Below, piece after piece: positions 46,004 through 55,217 of a DNA stretch of 64,000 bases. A model generated the notes under the pieces. That model saw only the letters and a list, made by a program, of their open reading frames with translations. It had not been told where the DNA came from and did no database searches. How positions within the stretch are numbered: the first letter of the stretch is position 1; every line of letters begins with the position of its first letter. The stretch lies in the NCBI RefSeq assembly GCF_042140245.1, contig NZ_CP159483.1, positions 496,001 through 560,000 of the forward strand, in the 5' to 3' direction. Origin of the DNA: MH13 sp042140245. GTDB taxonomy: Bacteria > Pseudomonadota > Alphaproteobacteria > Rhizobiales > MH13. A program made the translations under genes and the position numbers.

Positions 46004-47190
46004 TGGATGCGCGTACGCCCCCTGATGCAGTTCGCGAGGCCGATGTGATCGAGCAGCCAGCCGTCACCGATGCGCAGCCGGTGCAGATGAAACGCAAGGG
46101 GCTCTCGCCGCTTAATGTGCGGCGGCTCAACAATTTCAAAGCCAATCGCCGCGGCTGGTGGTCACTTTGGATTTTTCTCGCGCTCTTTCTGCTCACCCTG
46201 TTTGCCGAACTGGTGGCCAATGAACGACCGCTGATCGTCTCTTACAAGGGTGAGCTTCTGTTCCCGGTGCTGGTCGATTACCCGGAAGAAAAGTTTGGCG
46301 GGTTTTATGCGGTCACCCGCTACTACGACCCGTTTATCCGTGAAGAGATCGAAGCCAATGGCTGGATGCTCCACGCGCCTATCCGCTATGATCACACCAC
46401 CCGCTCCTATGCCTCGCAGATGCCCTATCCCATCGCGCCGACATGGACGCTGGACGCGGACGTGGCGTGTGCCAACCTACCCAACGGAACCGAGGACGCG
46501 TTTTGCGGGCCGAGCGGCTATCACTGGCTCGGTACGGATGACCAGGGACGCGATGTGCTTGCCCGGCTCATCTATGGGTTCCGCCTGTCGGTGCTGTTTG
46601 GGCTGACCCTCACCATCATTTCGTCGGTCATCGGCATATCCGCTGGTGCGGTGCAGGGCTATTTTGGTGGTTGGACCGATCTTCTCTTCCAGCGTTTCAT
46701 CGAGATCTGGACCTCGATCCCCTCGCTTTATCTGCTGCTGATCTTCTCCGCTTTCTTTGTTCCCGGTTTCTGGACGCTGCTCTTCATCCTGCTGCTCTTT
46801 AGCTGGGTGGCTTTGGTGGGATTGGTGCGCGCGGAATTTCTGCGCGGGCGCAATCTTGAATATGTACGGGCGGCACGGGCGCTAGGCCTTTCTGATATGC
46901 GGATCATGTTCCGTCATATCTTGCCCAATGCGATGGTCGCGACGATCACCTTCCTACCCTTTATTCTGTCAGGTTCCATCACCACGCTGACAGCGCTCGA
47001 CTTTTTGGGTCTTGGCCTGCAAGGCGATGCGCCGTCGCTGGGTGAGTTGCTGGCGCAAGGCAAAGAAAACCGCAATGCGCCGTGGCTTGGCCTGACCGGG
47101 TTCCTCACCATCTCCATCATGCTCTCGCTGCTTATCTTTGTGGGCGAGGCCGTGCGAGATGCCTTTGATCCCAGGAAGGTTGAGGGATGA
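46003..47190 (+). CDS. yejE: peptide ABC importer permease YejE
   Basis: Second permease, 395 residues, partner of YejB. A cytoplasmic N-terminal tail (about 1-50) precedes the first hydrophobic segment; a large periplasmic loop (about 70-165, YYDPFIREEIEANGWMLHAP) is typical of YejE. The transport domain includes EYVRAARALGLSDMRIMFRH near 285-305. ATG 46003 overlaps the yejB stop by one base and its own stop overlaps yejF. Confidence 0.94.
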   Translation: MDARTPPDAVREADVIEQPAVTDAQPVQMKRKGLSPLNVRRLNNFKANRRGWWSLWIFLALFLLTLFAELVANERPLIVSYKGELLFPVLVDYPEEKFGGFYAVTRYYDPFIREEIEANGWMLHAPIRYDHTTRSYASQMPYPIAPTWTLDADVACANLPNGTEDAFCGPSGYHWLGTDDQGRDVLARLIYGFRLSVLFGLTLTIISSVIGISAGAVQGYFGGWTDLLFQRFIEIWTSIPSLYLLLIFSAFFVPGFWTLLFILLLFSWVALVGLVRAEFLRGRNLEYVRAARALGLSDMRIMFRHILPNAMVATITFLPFILSGSITTLTALDFLGLGLQGDAPSLGELLAQGKENRNAPWLGLTGFLTISIMLSLLIFVGEAVRDAFDPRKVEG

Positions 47191-48803
47191 GCGCTCCTCT
47201 GCTCCAGGTAAACGATCTCTCGGTTGCTTTTCGCTCCGGCGATCAGATCAACCAAGTCGTGCACAACGTCTCGTTCGATGTGAAAGGAGGCGAAGCAGTA
47301 GCTCTTGTAGGCGAGTCCGGTTCCGGCAAATCGGTCTCCGCTCTCTCGGTCTTGCAGCTGCTACCCTACCCTGCCGCCTCGCATCCCTCTGGCTCCATCC
47401 AGTTCGACGGACAAGAGCTCTTGGGCGCTGACGACAAGCAGTTGCGATCGGTGCGCGGCAACGAGATTTCGATGATCTTTCAGGAGCCGATGTCCTCGCT
47501 AAACCCGCTGCATACGGTAGAACGGCAGGTGGGCGAGGTGCTGAAAGTTCATCAGGGTCTGCGCGATGAAGCCGCCCGCACCCGTACATTGGAACTGCTT
47601 GATAGGGTCGGCATCAAGGACCCGGAAGGACGCCTGAAGAGCTACCCGCATCAGCTTTCCGGCGGGCAACGTCAGCGCGTGATGATCGCGATGGCGCTCG
47701 CCAACACACCCAAGCTTCTGATTGCTGACGAGCCGACAACAGCGCTTGATGTGACCGTGCAAGCGCAGATCCTCAGACTGCTGGTGGAACTTCAGCAAGA
47801 ACTCGGCATGGCCATGCTCTTCATCACGCATGATCTTGGCATTGTGCGCCGCTTGGCCAGTCGGGTGAATGTGATGCAAGGCGGTAAAGTGGTTGAGCAC
47901 GGCCCAGTGCGTGAGGTGTTTTCAAACCCGCAACACCCCTACACACAGATGCTGATCTCCACCGAGCCTTCTGGCGCGCCGATCTCCAAGCCCGATGCCA
48001 ACGATGTAACCTTGGCCGCTGATGAACTGAAAGTCTGGTTTCCGGTGAAGAAAGGCATCTTCCGCCGCACCGTTGACCACATCAAAGCGGTGGACGGCAT
48101 CGATCTATCGATCTGTCAGGGCGAAACGCTTGGCATTGTTGGCGAGTCCGGGTCCGGCAAAACGACGCTGGGTCTTGCGCTGCTGCGGTTGACAGAATCC
48201 AGAGGTGCCATTCGCTTCAAGGACATGGACATCACCGAGCACAGCACCAAGCAGATGCGTCCTTTGCGCAGCGATCTGCAGGTCGTGTTCCAGGACCCAT
48301 TCGGCTCGCTCTCACCGCGCATGTCGGTGTCAGACATCATTGAAGAGGGCCTCTTGATCCATCAGCCGACGATGGGATTTGAGGAACGAGATCGGGAAAT
48401 CATCGCGGCGCTGGAAGAGGTGGGTCTCGATCCAGAAACGCGCTTCCGTTATCCGCACGAGTTCTCCGGCGGTCAGCGCCAGCGCATCTCGATTGCGCGT
48501 GCCCTGGTGTTGAAGCCCCGCGTGATCCTGCTCGATGAGCCGACCTCAGCGCTTGATATGAGCGTGCAGGCGCAAGTGGTGGAGCTGCTGCGTGACATTC
48601 AGAAAAAGCATAATCTGGCCTATCTGTTCATCAGCCACGACCTCAAAGTCGTGCGCGCACTGTCACATCGGATTCTTGTGATGAAAGACGGCAAGGTGGT
48701 GGAGTCAGGGTCGCGCGAAGACATCTTTGAAAACCCCAAAGAACCCTACACACGCGAGCTTATCGCCGCTGCGTTTGATGAGACGATGCTGGCGGCGGAG
48801 TAG
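47187..48803 (+). CDS. yejF: peptide ABC importer double ATPase YejF
   Basis: Two fused nucleotide-binding domains energise the importer; 538 residues. Domain 1: Walker A GESGSGKS near 45, LSGGQRQRVM near 165, LLIADEP. Domain 2: GESGSGKTT near 320, FSGGQRQRIS near 430, ILLDEPTSALD. The C-terminal regions carry the oligopeptide-transporter HPYTQML and EPYTREL elements. Last gene of the operon that begins at 40961; a hairpin follows at 48809. Confidence 0.95.
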   Translation: MSAPLLQVNDLSVAFRSGDQINQVVHNVSFDVKGGEAVALVGESGSGKSVSALSVLQLLPYPAASHPSGSIQFDGQELLGADDKQLRSVRGNEISMIFQEPMSSLNPLHTVERQVGEVLKVHQGLRDEAARTRTLELLDRVGIKDPEGRLKSYPHQLSGGQRQRVMIAMALANTPKLLIADEPTTALDVTVQAQILRLLVELQQELGMAMLFITHDLGIVRRLASRVNVMQGGKVVEHGPVREVFSNPQHPYTQMLISTEPSGAPISKPDANDVTLAADELKVWFPVKKGIFRRTVDHIKAVDGIDLSICQGETLGIVGESGSGKTTLGLALLRLTESRGAIRFKDMDITEHSTKQMRPLRSDLQVVFQDPFGSLSPRMSVSDIIEEGLLIHQPTMGFEERDREIIAALEEVGLDPETRFRYPHEFSGGQRQRISIARALVLKPRVILLDEPTSALDMSVQAQVVELLRDIQKKHNLAYLFISHDLKVVRALSHRILVMKDGKVVESGSREDIFENPKEPYTRELIAAAFDETMLAAE

Positions 48804-48808
48804 CCAAA

Positions 48809-48833
48809 GACGACCGCCTTCATGACGGTCGTC
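48809..48833. terminator. hairpin between convergent yejF and VOC genes
   Basis: Stem GACGACCG (48809-48816) and CGGTCGTC (48826-48833) with a nine-base loop. A short T run follows only in the minus direction, so it may terminate either transcript weakly. Confidence 0.45.
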
Positions 48834-48858
48834 CATGCTCAGCAAAAAACTCACGTCC

Positions 48859-49284
48859 TCAGCTCGGCACCGCTTCAGCAGCATACTGGGCCAGGAACTC
48901 TGGCGACGGTGGGATGGGCTTGATCACGTCGATCAGAACGCCATTGGGATCCTTGGTGATAAAATGGCGCTGACCAAAAGGTTCGTCGCGCAAGGTTTTT
49001 AAGATCGGCAGACCAGCTTTCTGCGCGGTCTCATAAACAGCGTCGGGGTCCTCAACCTCAAAGTTGAGGATCAGGCCATTGACTGTGCCACGCCCCTCCT
49101 CAGGGATCGTCTCATGGTCACCGTGCAACACGGCGATGTTGACCTTCTCATCCTCAGCTGACTGCAGATGGCAATACCAGTCGCTCTCAAAGGTCGGTTT
49201 GAAACGGAAGTTCTCGACGTAGAAGGCGGTTGTGCCGGCAACATCCATGGTTTGGATGACGGGGTAGTACTGCGTGCTTTTCAT
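48859..49284 (-). CDS. VOC-superfamily (glyoxalase-like) protein
   Basis: Single-domain protein of 141 residues with the beta-alpha-beta-beta-beta repeats of the vicinal oxygen chelate fold: VIQTMDVAGTTAFYVENFRF at the start, GLILNFEVEDPDAVYE in the middle, and FGQRHFITKDPNGVLIDVIK at the end. The metal-binding pattern is incomplete, so it could be an enzyme or a binding/resistance protein. It is divergent from a TetR gene, with two symmetric sites between the two genes, so it is probably its regulatory target. Confidence 0.85.
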   Translation of the reverse strand: MKSTQYYPVIQTMDVAGTTAFYVENFRFKPTFESDWYCHLQSAEDEKVNIAVLHGDHETIPEEGRGTVNGLILNFEVEDPDAVYETAQKAGLPILKTLRDEPFGQRHFITKDPNGVLIDVIKPIPPSPEFLAQYAAEAVPS

Positions 49285-49307
49285 GGCTTGTCTCCTTTCG
49301 CATTAAA

Positions 49308-49354
49308 ACATACAATCTGTATGTATCTTTCCTATAAACATACAGGCTGTATGT
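49308..49354. promoter_or_regulatory. two 17-bp operators between VOC and TetR genes
   Basis: Two palindromes of the form ACATACA-N3-TGTATGT: 49308-49324 (spacer ATC) and 49338-49354 (spacer GGC), centres 30 bp apart. The second ends directly before the TetR ATG at 49355, so bound repressor would cover the TetR ribosome site as well as the divergent promoters. Confidence 0.88.
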
Positions 49355-49945
49355 ATGCAAGAGAAAAATGAACGACGCTCCAATGCCGCTCGCACTAAGG
49401 CAACACGCGAGGCGCTGATCGGCGCGGCGCGTGCCTTGTTTGTCGAGAAGGGCTATGCGGACACCGCAACCCCCGAGATCGTGAAGGCGGCCGGCGTCAC
49501 ACGCGGCGCGCTCTACCATCACTTTGATGACAAGACGGCGCTGTTTCAGGCCGTCGTGCGCGCAGAGTTTGAGGCGGTGGAAGAGGAGATCACCGCACAA
49601 GCGACCGGCAACCCAAAGGACACGATCGATGCGCTGATGCTTGGCAGCAAAGCGTATATGGAGGCCATGCGCGCGCCTGGGCGTGTCCGGCTCCTTTTGC
49701 TCGACGGGCCAGCTGTCTTGGGGCGTTTGACACTCGATGCAATCGATAAGGAAACGTCCGCCGACTCCCTGCGTTTGGGGTTGAAAGCGGCGATGGAGGC
49801 TGGGGAGATCAAGTCTTTGCCCTTGGGTCCACTCACTGCACAGCTCTCGGCCATGTTTGAGCGGGCGGCACTGGGTGTGTCAGCTGGAGAGGACGAGCAT
49901 GATCATCTGGCCGTGCTCGAAGCCTTGCTGACCACGCTGAGGTAG
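49355..49945 (+). CDS. TetR-family repressor, probably of the divergent VOC gene
   Basis: One-component regulator of 196 residues. The HTH lies at about residues 15-60 (TREALIGAARALFVEKGYAD, VTRGALYHHFDDKTALFQAV), followed by a helical sensor domain. No Shine-Dalgarno is visible because the operator ends exactly at the ATG; translation may be leaderless or start at an internal codon. Autorepression and control of the VOC gene are inferred from the symmetric operators. Confidence 0.92.
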   Translation: MQEKNERRSNAARTKATREALIGAARALFVEKGYADTATPEIVKAAGVTRGALYHHFDDKTALFQAVVRAEFEAVEEEITAQATGNPKDTIDALMLGSKAYMEAMRAPGRVRLLLLDGPAVLGRLTLDAIDKETSADSLRLGLKAAMEAGEIKSLPLGPLTAQLSAMFERAALGVSAGEDEHDHLAVLEALLTTLR

Positions 49946-50049
49946 GCTGAGGTCGCAAAAGCCTTCGGTGAGACTGCGTTAACCTTAACAATTCATCAAC
50001 GCGCGCCATTCCCTTTGCCCTGTCCCGGCAAAAGGAATAGAGTGATGGC

Positions 50050-50442
50050 ATGAGCGAAAACCACACCACCCCGCACCCATCTTGCATTCACCCTGGCATC
50101 CTCCTGTTGGAGGAATTTCTGAAACCTCTCGGCATCAGCCAGAACCGCTTGGCACGCGACATCGACGTGCCGGTGAGCCGCATCGCGGCGATCGTGGCGG
50201 GGCAACGGGCGATCACGGCGGACACGGCGATGCGTCTGTCAGCCTATTTCGACACCAAGCCAGAGCTTTGGATGAAGCTGCAAGCGGCCTACGAGATTGC
50301 GGTTCTGCGCGACAGCGATTGGCCGCGCATTGAGGCGCGTATCCGCCCTTACGAGCCGGTGGATGAGCCGCAGCCACGGGAGCAAAGCTCGGACGCGCCG
50401 ATGCCGCATGTTGATGATTTCCGCGTGACGGCAGCCAGCTAA
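50050..50442 (+). CDS. HigA-like helix-turn-helix protein without toxin partner
   Basis: 130-residue protein of the HigA antidote type (XRE HTH): HPGILLLEEFLKPLGISQNR, LARDIDVPVSRIAAIVAGQR, ITADTAMRLSAYFDTKPELW. HigA is normally preceded by a HigB toxin gene; here the 104 bases upstream contain only a short AT-rich stretch, so this is an orphan antitoxin-like regulator. The C-terminal tail (about 100-130) is low-complexity and acidic. Confidence 0.88.
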   Translation: MSENHTTPHPSCIHPGILLLEEFLKPLGISQNRLARDIDVPVSRIAAIVAGQRAITADTAMRLSAYFDTKPELWMKLQAAYEIAVLRDSDWPRIEARIRPYEPVDEPQPREQSSDAPMPHVDDFRVTAAS

Positions 50443-50449
50443 GCGCGCT

Positions 50450-50980
50450 CTAACCGGCGGCGGCTGCCTTTTCGCGCAACCGCGCTGCTTTTTTGAACTT
50501 TGTCATCACGCGCGAACGCTTGAGCGTCGACAGATAATCGATGAAGAGCTTGCCATCCAAGTGATCCACCTCGTGCTGAATGCAGGTGGAAAGCAGCCCA
50601 TCAACTTCAATCTCGTGCGTCTGGCCCTCAATATCCATGTAGCGCACACGTGCGTGGGCCGGGCGCGCCACCTCGTCATAATAGTCGGGGATCGACAGGC
50701 AGCCCTCTTCATAGGGCACGTCTTCGCCGGACAGTTCCAGAATTTCCGGATTGATCAGGGTAAGCGGCTCGGCTTCCTCTTCGCGCGCTGAGCAATCGGT
50801 TGTCACCACCCGCAGAGGCACGCCAATCTGGATCGCGGCCAAGCCAATGCCTGGCGCGTCGTACATCGTCTCATACATATCCTCCACCAGCGCACGCACC
50901 TCATCGGTGATTGCGGTGACGGGTTTCGACACCTCGCGCAGGCGCTTGTCGGGGATAACCAAAATCTCGCGAATAGCCAT
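50450..50980 (-). CDS. def: peptide deformylase
   Basis: Removes the formyl group from nascent N-terminal methionine. 176 residues with all three motifs: GIGLAAIQ (46-52 region), EGCLSIP with metal Cys94, and HEVDH with His136, Glu137 and His140. The C-terminal helix is lysine-rich. ATG 50980 is chosen over GTG 50989. Convergent with the HigA-like gene, eight bases apart. fmt is not adjacent within the window. Confidence 0.96.
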   Translation of the reverse strand: MAIREILVIPDKRLREVSKPVTAITDEVRALVEDMYETMYDAPGIGLAAIQIGVPLRVVTTDCSAREEEAEPLTLINPEILELSGEDVPYEEGCLSIPDYYDEVARPAHARVRYMDIEGQTHEIEVDGLLSTCIQHEVDHLDGKLFIDYLSTLKRSRVMTKFKKAARLREKAAAAG

Positions 50981-51106
50981 GCACGGCACTTAAGGGTGGC
51001 GAAACATCCGGTCAAGGCGAAGGGCGTGAGTGCCTGCCTTCCATGGCTTTTGTTCGCGCTTTGATCTAACATCGTAACGGACCCGATTCGAGTTTGGATT
51101 CTCCTT

Positions 51107-52309
51107 TTGGACCTGCACTTCTCCACCGTGCTTTTCACGCTTCAGGGCACGCCTGTGACCCTCGCCATGCTGCTTTGGGCGGTGGCGGCACTTATCGTTC
51201 TGCTGGTGCTTTGGGTGTGGTCGTCCACGGCGCGTATGAAGCGTCAAACCGCTGAGATCGAAGCGAAAGCCGAGGCGGAAAAGGCTGCGCTTACCGAAAA
51301 ACTCACCTCCATGGCGGGCGCACAAGCTGAGCTGACAGGCCGCGTGCAAAGCATGACGGAGATGTTGGGCAATCGCCAGGCGGAGCTCGCTCGCGTGATG
51401 TCCGAGCGGATGGATGGCTTGGGTCACCGGCTTGGCCAATCGATGAGCCAGCAGACCAACCAGACCCACGAGACGCTGCGCAGCTTGCACGAGCGACTGG
51501 CAGCCATCGACACGGCGCAGAAGAACATCACTGAACTTTCCCAAGGCGTGGTGGAGCTGCAATCTATCCTGGCCGACAAGCAAACGCGTGGTGCTTTCGG
51601 TCAGGGGCGGATGGAAGCCATCGTGCAGGATGCCCTGCCGCGCGGCGCCTACTCGTTTCAGCACACGCTCACCAATGGTAAGCGGCCCGACTGCGTGATC
51701 TATCTGCCCAATGGCGCGCCAAGCTTGGTGATTGATGCCAAGTTTCCGATGGAGGGCTGGAATGCCTTTCGCGATGCGCCCGAAGAGCGGATCGCGAACC
51801 AAGCCGCTCAGCGCTTCCGCCAGGATGTCGGCAAGCACGTGCAGGACATCGCCGCAAAATACTTCTTGCCCGGAGAGACGCACGAGACAGCGTTCATGTT
51901 CGTACCGTCTGAATCGATCTTTGCCGATCTCCACGAGCGTTTTGAGGATGTCGTGCAAAAGGCTGCCCGTCAGCGGGTCGTGATCGTCTCACCCTCGCTG
52001 CTCACCCTTTCCATTCAGGTTGTGCAGGCCGTGCTGCGCGATGCCCGCCTACGCGAACAGGCGCATCTGATTCAGGATGAAGTGGGCCGCCTGGTGGATG
52101 ACATTGTGCGGCTGGATGATCGTGTTGCCAAGCTCGCCACACACTTTGGTCAAGCCCAGAGGGACATCGAGCAGATCCAAACCTCAACTGGCAAAATCAC
52201 CAAGCGTGGTGACCGCATCGGCAACCTCGACGTCGGGCAGCCACCGGATGCGGGGGAAGTTGGAGAGGTGGACGCGCCAGAGCCGAGACTACCATTGGCA
52301 GGGGAGTAG
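51107..52309 (+). CDS. rmuC: RmuC-family protein
   Basis: DNA-recombination-limiting protein of the RmuC family, 400 residues. N-terminal membrane anchor (AMLLWAVAALIVLLVLWVW, about 20-38), then a long coiled coil (about 45-165) and the nuclease-like domain with RGAFGQGRMEAIVQDALP and VIDAKFPMEGW (the Asp and Lys of a PD-(D/E)xK-like core), then SPSLLTLSIQVVQAVLRDA. Start is TTG 51107 with GGAT about 8 bases upstream; there is no ATG near. A variable tail after about residue 360 is acidic. Confidence 0.92.
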   Translation: MDLHFSTVLFTLQGTPVTLAMLLWAVAALIVLLVLWVWSSTARMKRQTAEIEAKAEAEKAALTEKLTSMAGAQAELTGRVQSMTEMLGNRQAELARVMSERMDGLGHRLGQSMSQQTNQTHETLRSLHERLAAIDTAQKNITELSQGVVELQSILADKQTRGAFGQGRMEAIVQDALPRGAYSFQHTLTNGKRPDCVIYLPNGAPSLVIDAKFPMEGWNAFRDAPEERIANQAAQRFRQDVGKHVQDIAAKYFLPGETHETAFMFVPSESIFADLHERFEDVVQKAARQRVVIVSPSLLTLSIQVVQAVLRDARLREQAHLIQDEVGRLVDDIVRLDDRVAKLATHFGQAQRDIEQIQTSTGKITKRGDRIGNLDVGQPPDAGEVGEVDAPEPRLPLAGE

Positions 52310-52349
52310 GATAATCAAGAGGTTTTCGGAGTTAATGACCTCATGAACT

Positions 52350-53713
52350 CTAAGAATTTCGTCCAAGCTGTCGTGCAATGAGAGCGGCAGCTGACAAGTC
52401 TAAGGCTCCATCATCATCTTTGATTATCCCATCTTGGGTCGGTCTAAACAGAGAAGCCAGAACTATCGCTTCATTTTCGCCGTCGAACTCGTTTCCTTCC
52501 CTCATGGCCAGAAAGGTCTCGGCGAAAGCCCTCTTTTCGCTGGCATCCAATGCCAAGTGGCGTTCGCTCAGATAGACACGATACTGCAAACGAATTGCCC
52601 ACAGAATGAGCGACATCACAACCAAAAGACCAGAAACGGTCAGCGGTCCCTTGGCGGAGAATTCCCGCGAGCAGTTGCTTGGTTCGGGTCCTCGGCAGAT
52701 CTCAACGAAAAAACTGTCGGCAATGTAGTCGCCCCCCAAAACGGAACGATTGTCCCAGCGCCAATTGCGATCAAGGTGCCGATCGCAAACAGTACTAGTG
52801 CACTTTTTGATTGTTTCTTGTGCTCCGCTGCTCGCTTGTTCCACAGCGCTACGGGAGCCTTGAACTGAAGCTGCTGAAAAAATAATTCCTTGAGGCGCTC
52901 AAATTCCGCATCGCGCTCACTGTTCTGTACTTGCGCGTTGTGATCCAGAACCGAGATCTGCTTTTCAGCGTTTTGGATGGCAGCAGAAACGTCATCTTCT
53001 GCCTCCTCCAACCAATGGGAATAACGCCGCTTTCGTCGTTTCTCGCGGTCAACAAAGACAGACTCAATACGCTTTGATCGAGTAACCAAAGACTCGCGAA
53101 ATTCGGTCAACCGATCCGAATGACTGGCATTTATTTGCTGCGCTTTCTCAACCTCATCCAACAAGGCAGATGCATGAGAAGCTGCAGTCCTTGCCGCACC
53201 TGCAAGTTTCTGAGAGCTTGTCTTTTGAAATGGGAGAGCTGCGCTGGCATAAGCTGCGGTCGCCAAGCTGTGACCGCGCCCGATGGCCTGCTCCAGTGTC
53301 TTGTTCCCTCGCGCATTGATGCGAATGTCGTGGTTCACAAACCATAGGTACGCCGAGATGGCATCGTCGAGGCGACTGTTGGCAAAGAGGCCGAGAACAA
53401 GCTGACCTTCAATCGAGTCGTCTGACGGCGGAATGGCAACACGTCCCCCAAACATCTTCATTGAGCGGTTGAATTTTTCAGAATTCTCAGATTGCTCCTT
53501 CAGAACTTCAAAGACGTTGGCCATCGTTTGGCCGCTGGTGCTGCCGCTTTGAAGCCCAACGTTTTGGAGAATTCCATGGTTGGGCAGGGAAGCCAAAAAC
53601 GGTTGCCAAATTTTTTCTTGCCGCGACAAATGCGCCGTTAACGCGCTTCGGCTCGAAAACTCAATGTTGTTCGAAGCCGAGTAGGTAATTGTGAAGCGCT
53701 TTTTATCTGACAC
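52350..53713 (-). pseudogene. DUF6161-like membrane protein gene, frameshifted in a G6 run
   Basis: One gene is split into two frames. Frame 1 (53713 to 52640) gives a 357-residue protein with a coiled-coil body and a hydrophobic segment (ALVLFAIGTLIAIGAGTIV), then fails after FWGATTLP. Frame 2 contains the natural continuation, GGDYIADSFFVEICRGPEPS, a second hydrophobic segment (LLVVMSLILWAIRL), YLSERHLALDASEKRAFAET and the C-terminal ASLFRPTQDGIIKDD, which I recognise from memory as the end of DUF6161 proteins. Seven instead of six Gs (plus-strand Cs 52732-52737) would join them. Visibly more AT-rich than its neighbours. Function unknown. Confidence 0.75.
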
Positions 53714-53788
53714 TAGCTATCAACAATCCCCGTGAATACTGAGTTTTTGATAGCATTATTGATCAGTAGTAAAAAGTAAACGGAAACC

Positions 53789-53945
53789 CTACCCCTCCAC
53801 TTGCGTCCTAGCCTTCATGGCAGCCGCAAGGGTGCCCTCATCCAGATAGTCCAGCTCGCCGCCCATCGGCGCGCCGTGCGCGAGGCTGGTGACCACGACG
53901 CCGCTGTTCACCAGCCGGTCGGTGAGGTGGCAGGACGTTGACTGG
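53789..53945 (-). pseudogene. 3' fragment of a second recR copy
   Basis: About 50 codons matching the C-terminus of the intact recR at 55218-55823: LTDRLVNSGVVVTSLAHGAP and MGGELDYLDEGTLAAAMKAR, with differences such as Ser/Cys and Ala/Val. At DNA level a 44-bp stretch is identical between 53814-53857 and 55237-55280, while the rest differs at many positions, so this is a diverged, not a fresh, duplicate. It ends at a TAG at 53789. Together with recR it brackets the DUF418 gene in direct orientation. Confidence 0.85.
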
Positions 53946-53983
53946 TAACCCAGTCCTTCAACGAATGAACGCAAAGCGATAGC

Positions 53984-55153
53984 TCAGGTGCTTTTTGATG
54001 CCTGCCTGTTCACCCCAGCATAGGTTACGTGCCGAAGCACCCATTCGAATGGTCCGGTTTTGAACCAGATACGCCAAACCGACAGCGTAGCGATCAACGC
54101 TATGGTGACCAACACGGCGATTGCGGTGGCTGCTACGCGATCAACCTCATCCCATAGCCCCAACCCATAGCCGGAAAAGATGGTTGTCAGGATGATCGAC
54201 TGGCCAAGATAGATGCTGAGGCTTGATCCTCCGGCGGCCAACACTCGCCCGAGGATCGGGCCAGGTGGGCGAGCAAGCGCTGCGATCACGCCCAGATAGC
54301 CGAACGTTGCAATGGGCGCCGCTATGATGACGAGCGCAGCACCAAGTGTTCCAGCGCCGTTAAAACCACCCCAACTGCCAAAACCACCTGGCCCCCATTG
54401 CCACAAAGCTGCCCCCAACAGGCCAAGCAAAACGCCAGGTAACAGACACACCCGTCGTGCCCGCTGCCAAAGCGGGTGGGCGGCGTTATCGATCATGCCC
54501 GATTTCACCGCGGCCAGCCCAAGGCAGAACCAGCCAAGTGCGGAGATGCCCTGCGCGATCAAGAAAACCGGAAGGAAAAGGGCAAAGCCAATGCTTCTAA
54601 ACGTCAACGCATCAAGGAAGCTGCCTCCTGTGTTGATCAAGCGTTCGAGCTCAATCACATCAGCCGGTGTTGAGGACGGGGCGAGAAACAACGGCGTGCC
54701 AACAACCGTCTGTAAGACCAGAAGTCCAACCCCGACCTGAACAAGGTGGCGTACTGTCCAGTCCCTCAAGACGTAGAGGATCGAGCCCGTCACGGCGTAG
54801 ATGACCAGGATATCGCCGGGATAGAACAAGCACCCATGGGCAAGGCCGAGGAGTAGCAAGCCGATCATACGATTGCGATAAAGCGGCCCAAACGGCAAAT
54901 CACGTCGTGCCGCAGATCGCATCAAAAACCCGAGACCCACCCCAAACATGAAGGAGAACAAGCCGTAGGTTTTTAGCAGCGCCAGGCCGTTGACCAGCCA
55001 AAGGGCAACGCTGTCAGCGGTGGTCTCGCCAAGGGGTTCAGCAAAGTCTCCCAGCGCGGGAAAAGCGATGTATTGGACGTTGACGATCACGATGCCGAAC
55101 AAGGCGATGAGCCGGAGATAATCCGGCATCAGCGCGCGATCATGTGTGCTCAT
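53984..55153 (-). CDS. DUF418-family multi-pass membrane protein
   Basis: Inner-membrane protein of 389 residues with about ten hydrophobic segments, e.g. 14-32 (LIALFGIVIVNVQYIAFPAL) and 60-78. Recognised as DUF418 (YeiB-like) from LFSFMFGVGLGFLMRSAARR, RNRMIGLLLLGLAHGCLFYP and the terminal FKTGPFEWVLRHVTYAG. Biochemical function unknown; the family resembles acyltransferase 3 membrane proteins. It sits between the intact recR and the recR 3' fragment, so it was probably brought in with that duplication. Confidence 0.85.
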   Translation of the reverse strand: MSTHDRALMPDYLRLIALFGIVIVNVQYIAFPALGDFAEPLGETTADSVALWLVNGLALLKTYGLFSFMFGVGLGFLMRSAARRDLPFGPLYRNRMIGLLLLGLAHGCLFYPGDILVIYAVTGSILYVLRDWTVRHLVQVGVGLLVLQTVVGTPLFLAPSSTPADVIELERLINTGGSFLDALTFRSIGFALFLPVFLIAQGISALGWFCLGLAAVKSGMIDNAAHPLWQRARRVCLLPGVLLGLLGAALWQWGPGGFGSWGGFNGAGTLGAALVIIAAPIATFGYLGVIAALARPPGPILGRVLAAGGSSLSIYLGQSIILTTIFSGYGLGLWDEVDRVAATAIAVLVTIALIATLSVWRIWFKTGPFEWVLRHVTYAGVNRQASKST

Positions 55154-55217
55154 TGGCTCACCCTACAGGTCGATTGATCGGGCGACGGCCCTGTGTGTTC
55201 CCTTGGCAAAGCGACGG

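Noticed and set aside
49946..50049. Search for a HigB toxin gene before the HigA-like gene
   Set aside because: The 104 bases contain no open frame of suitable size on either strand.
52725..52745. Programmed -1 frameshift at the G6 run of the DUF6161-like gene
   Set aside because: No standard slippery heptamer or downstream structure is evident; a one-base indel is simpler.
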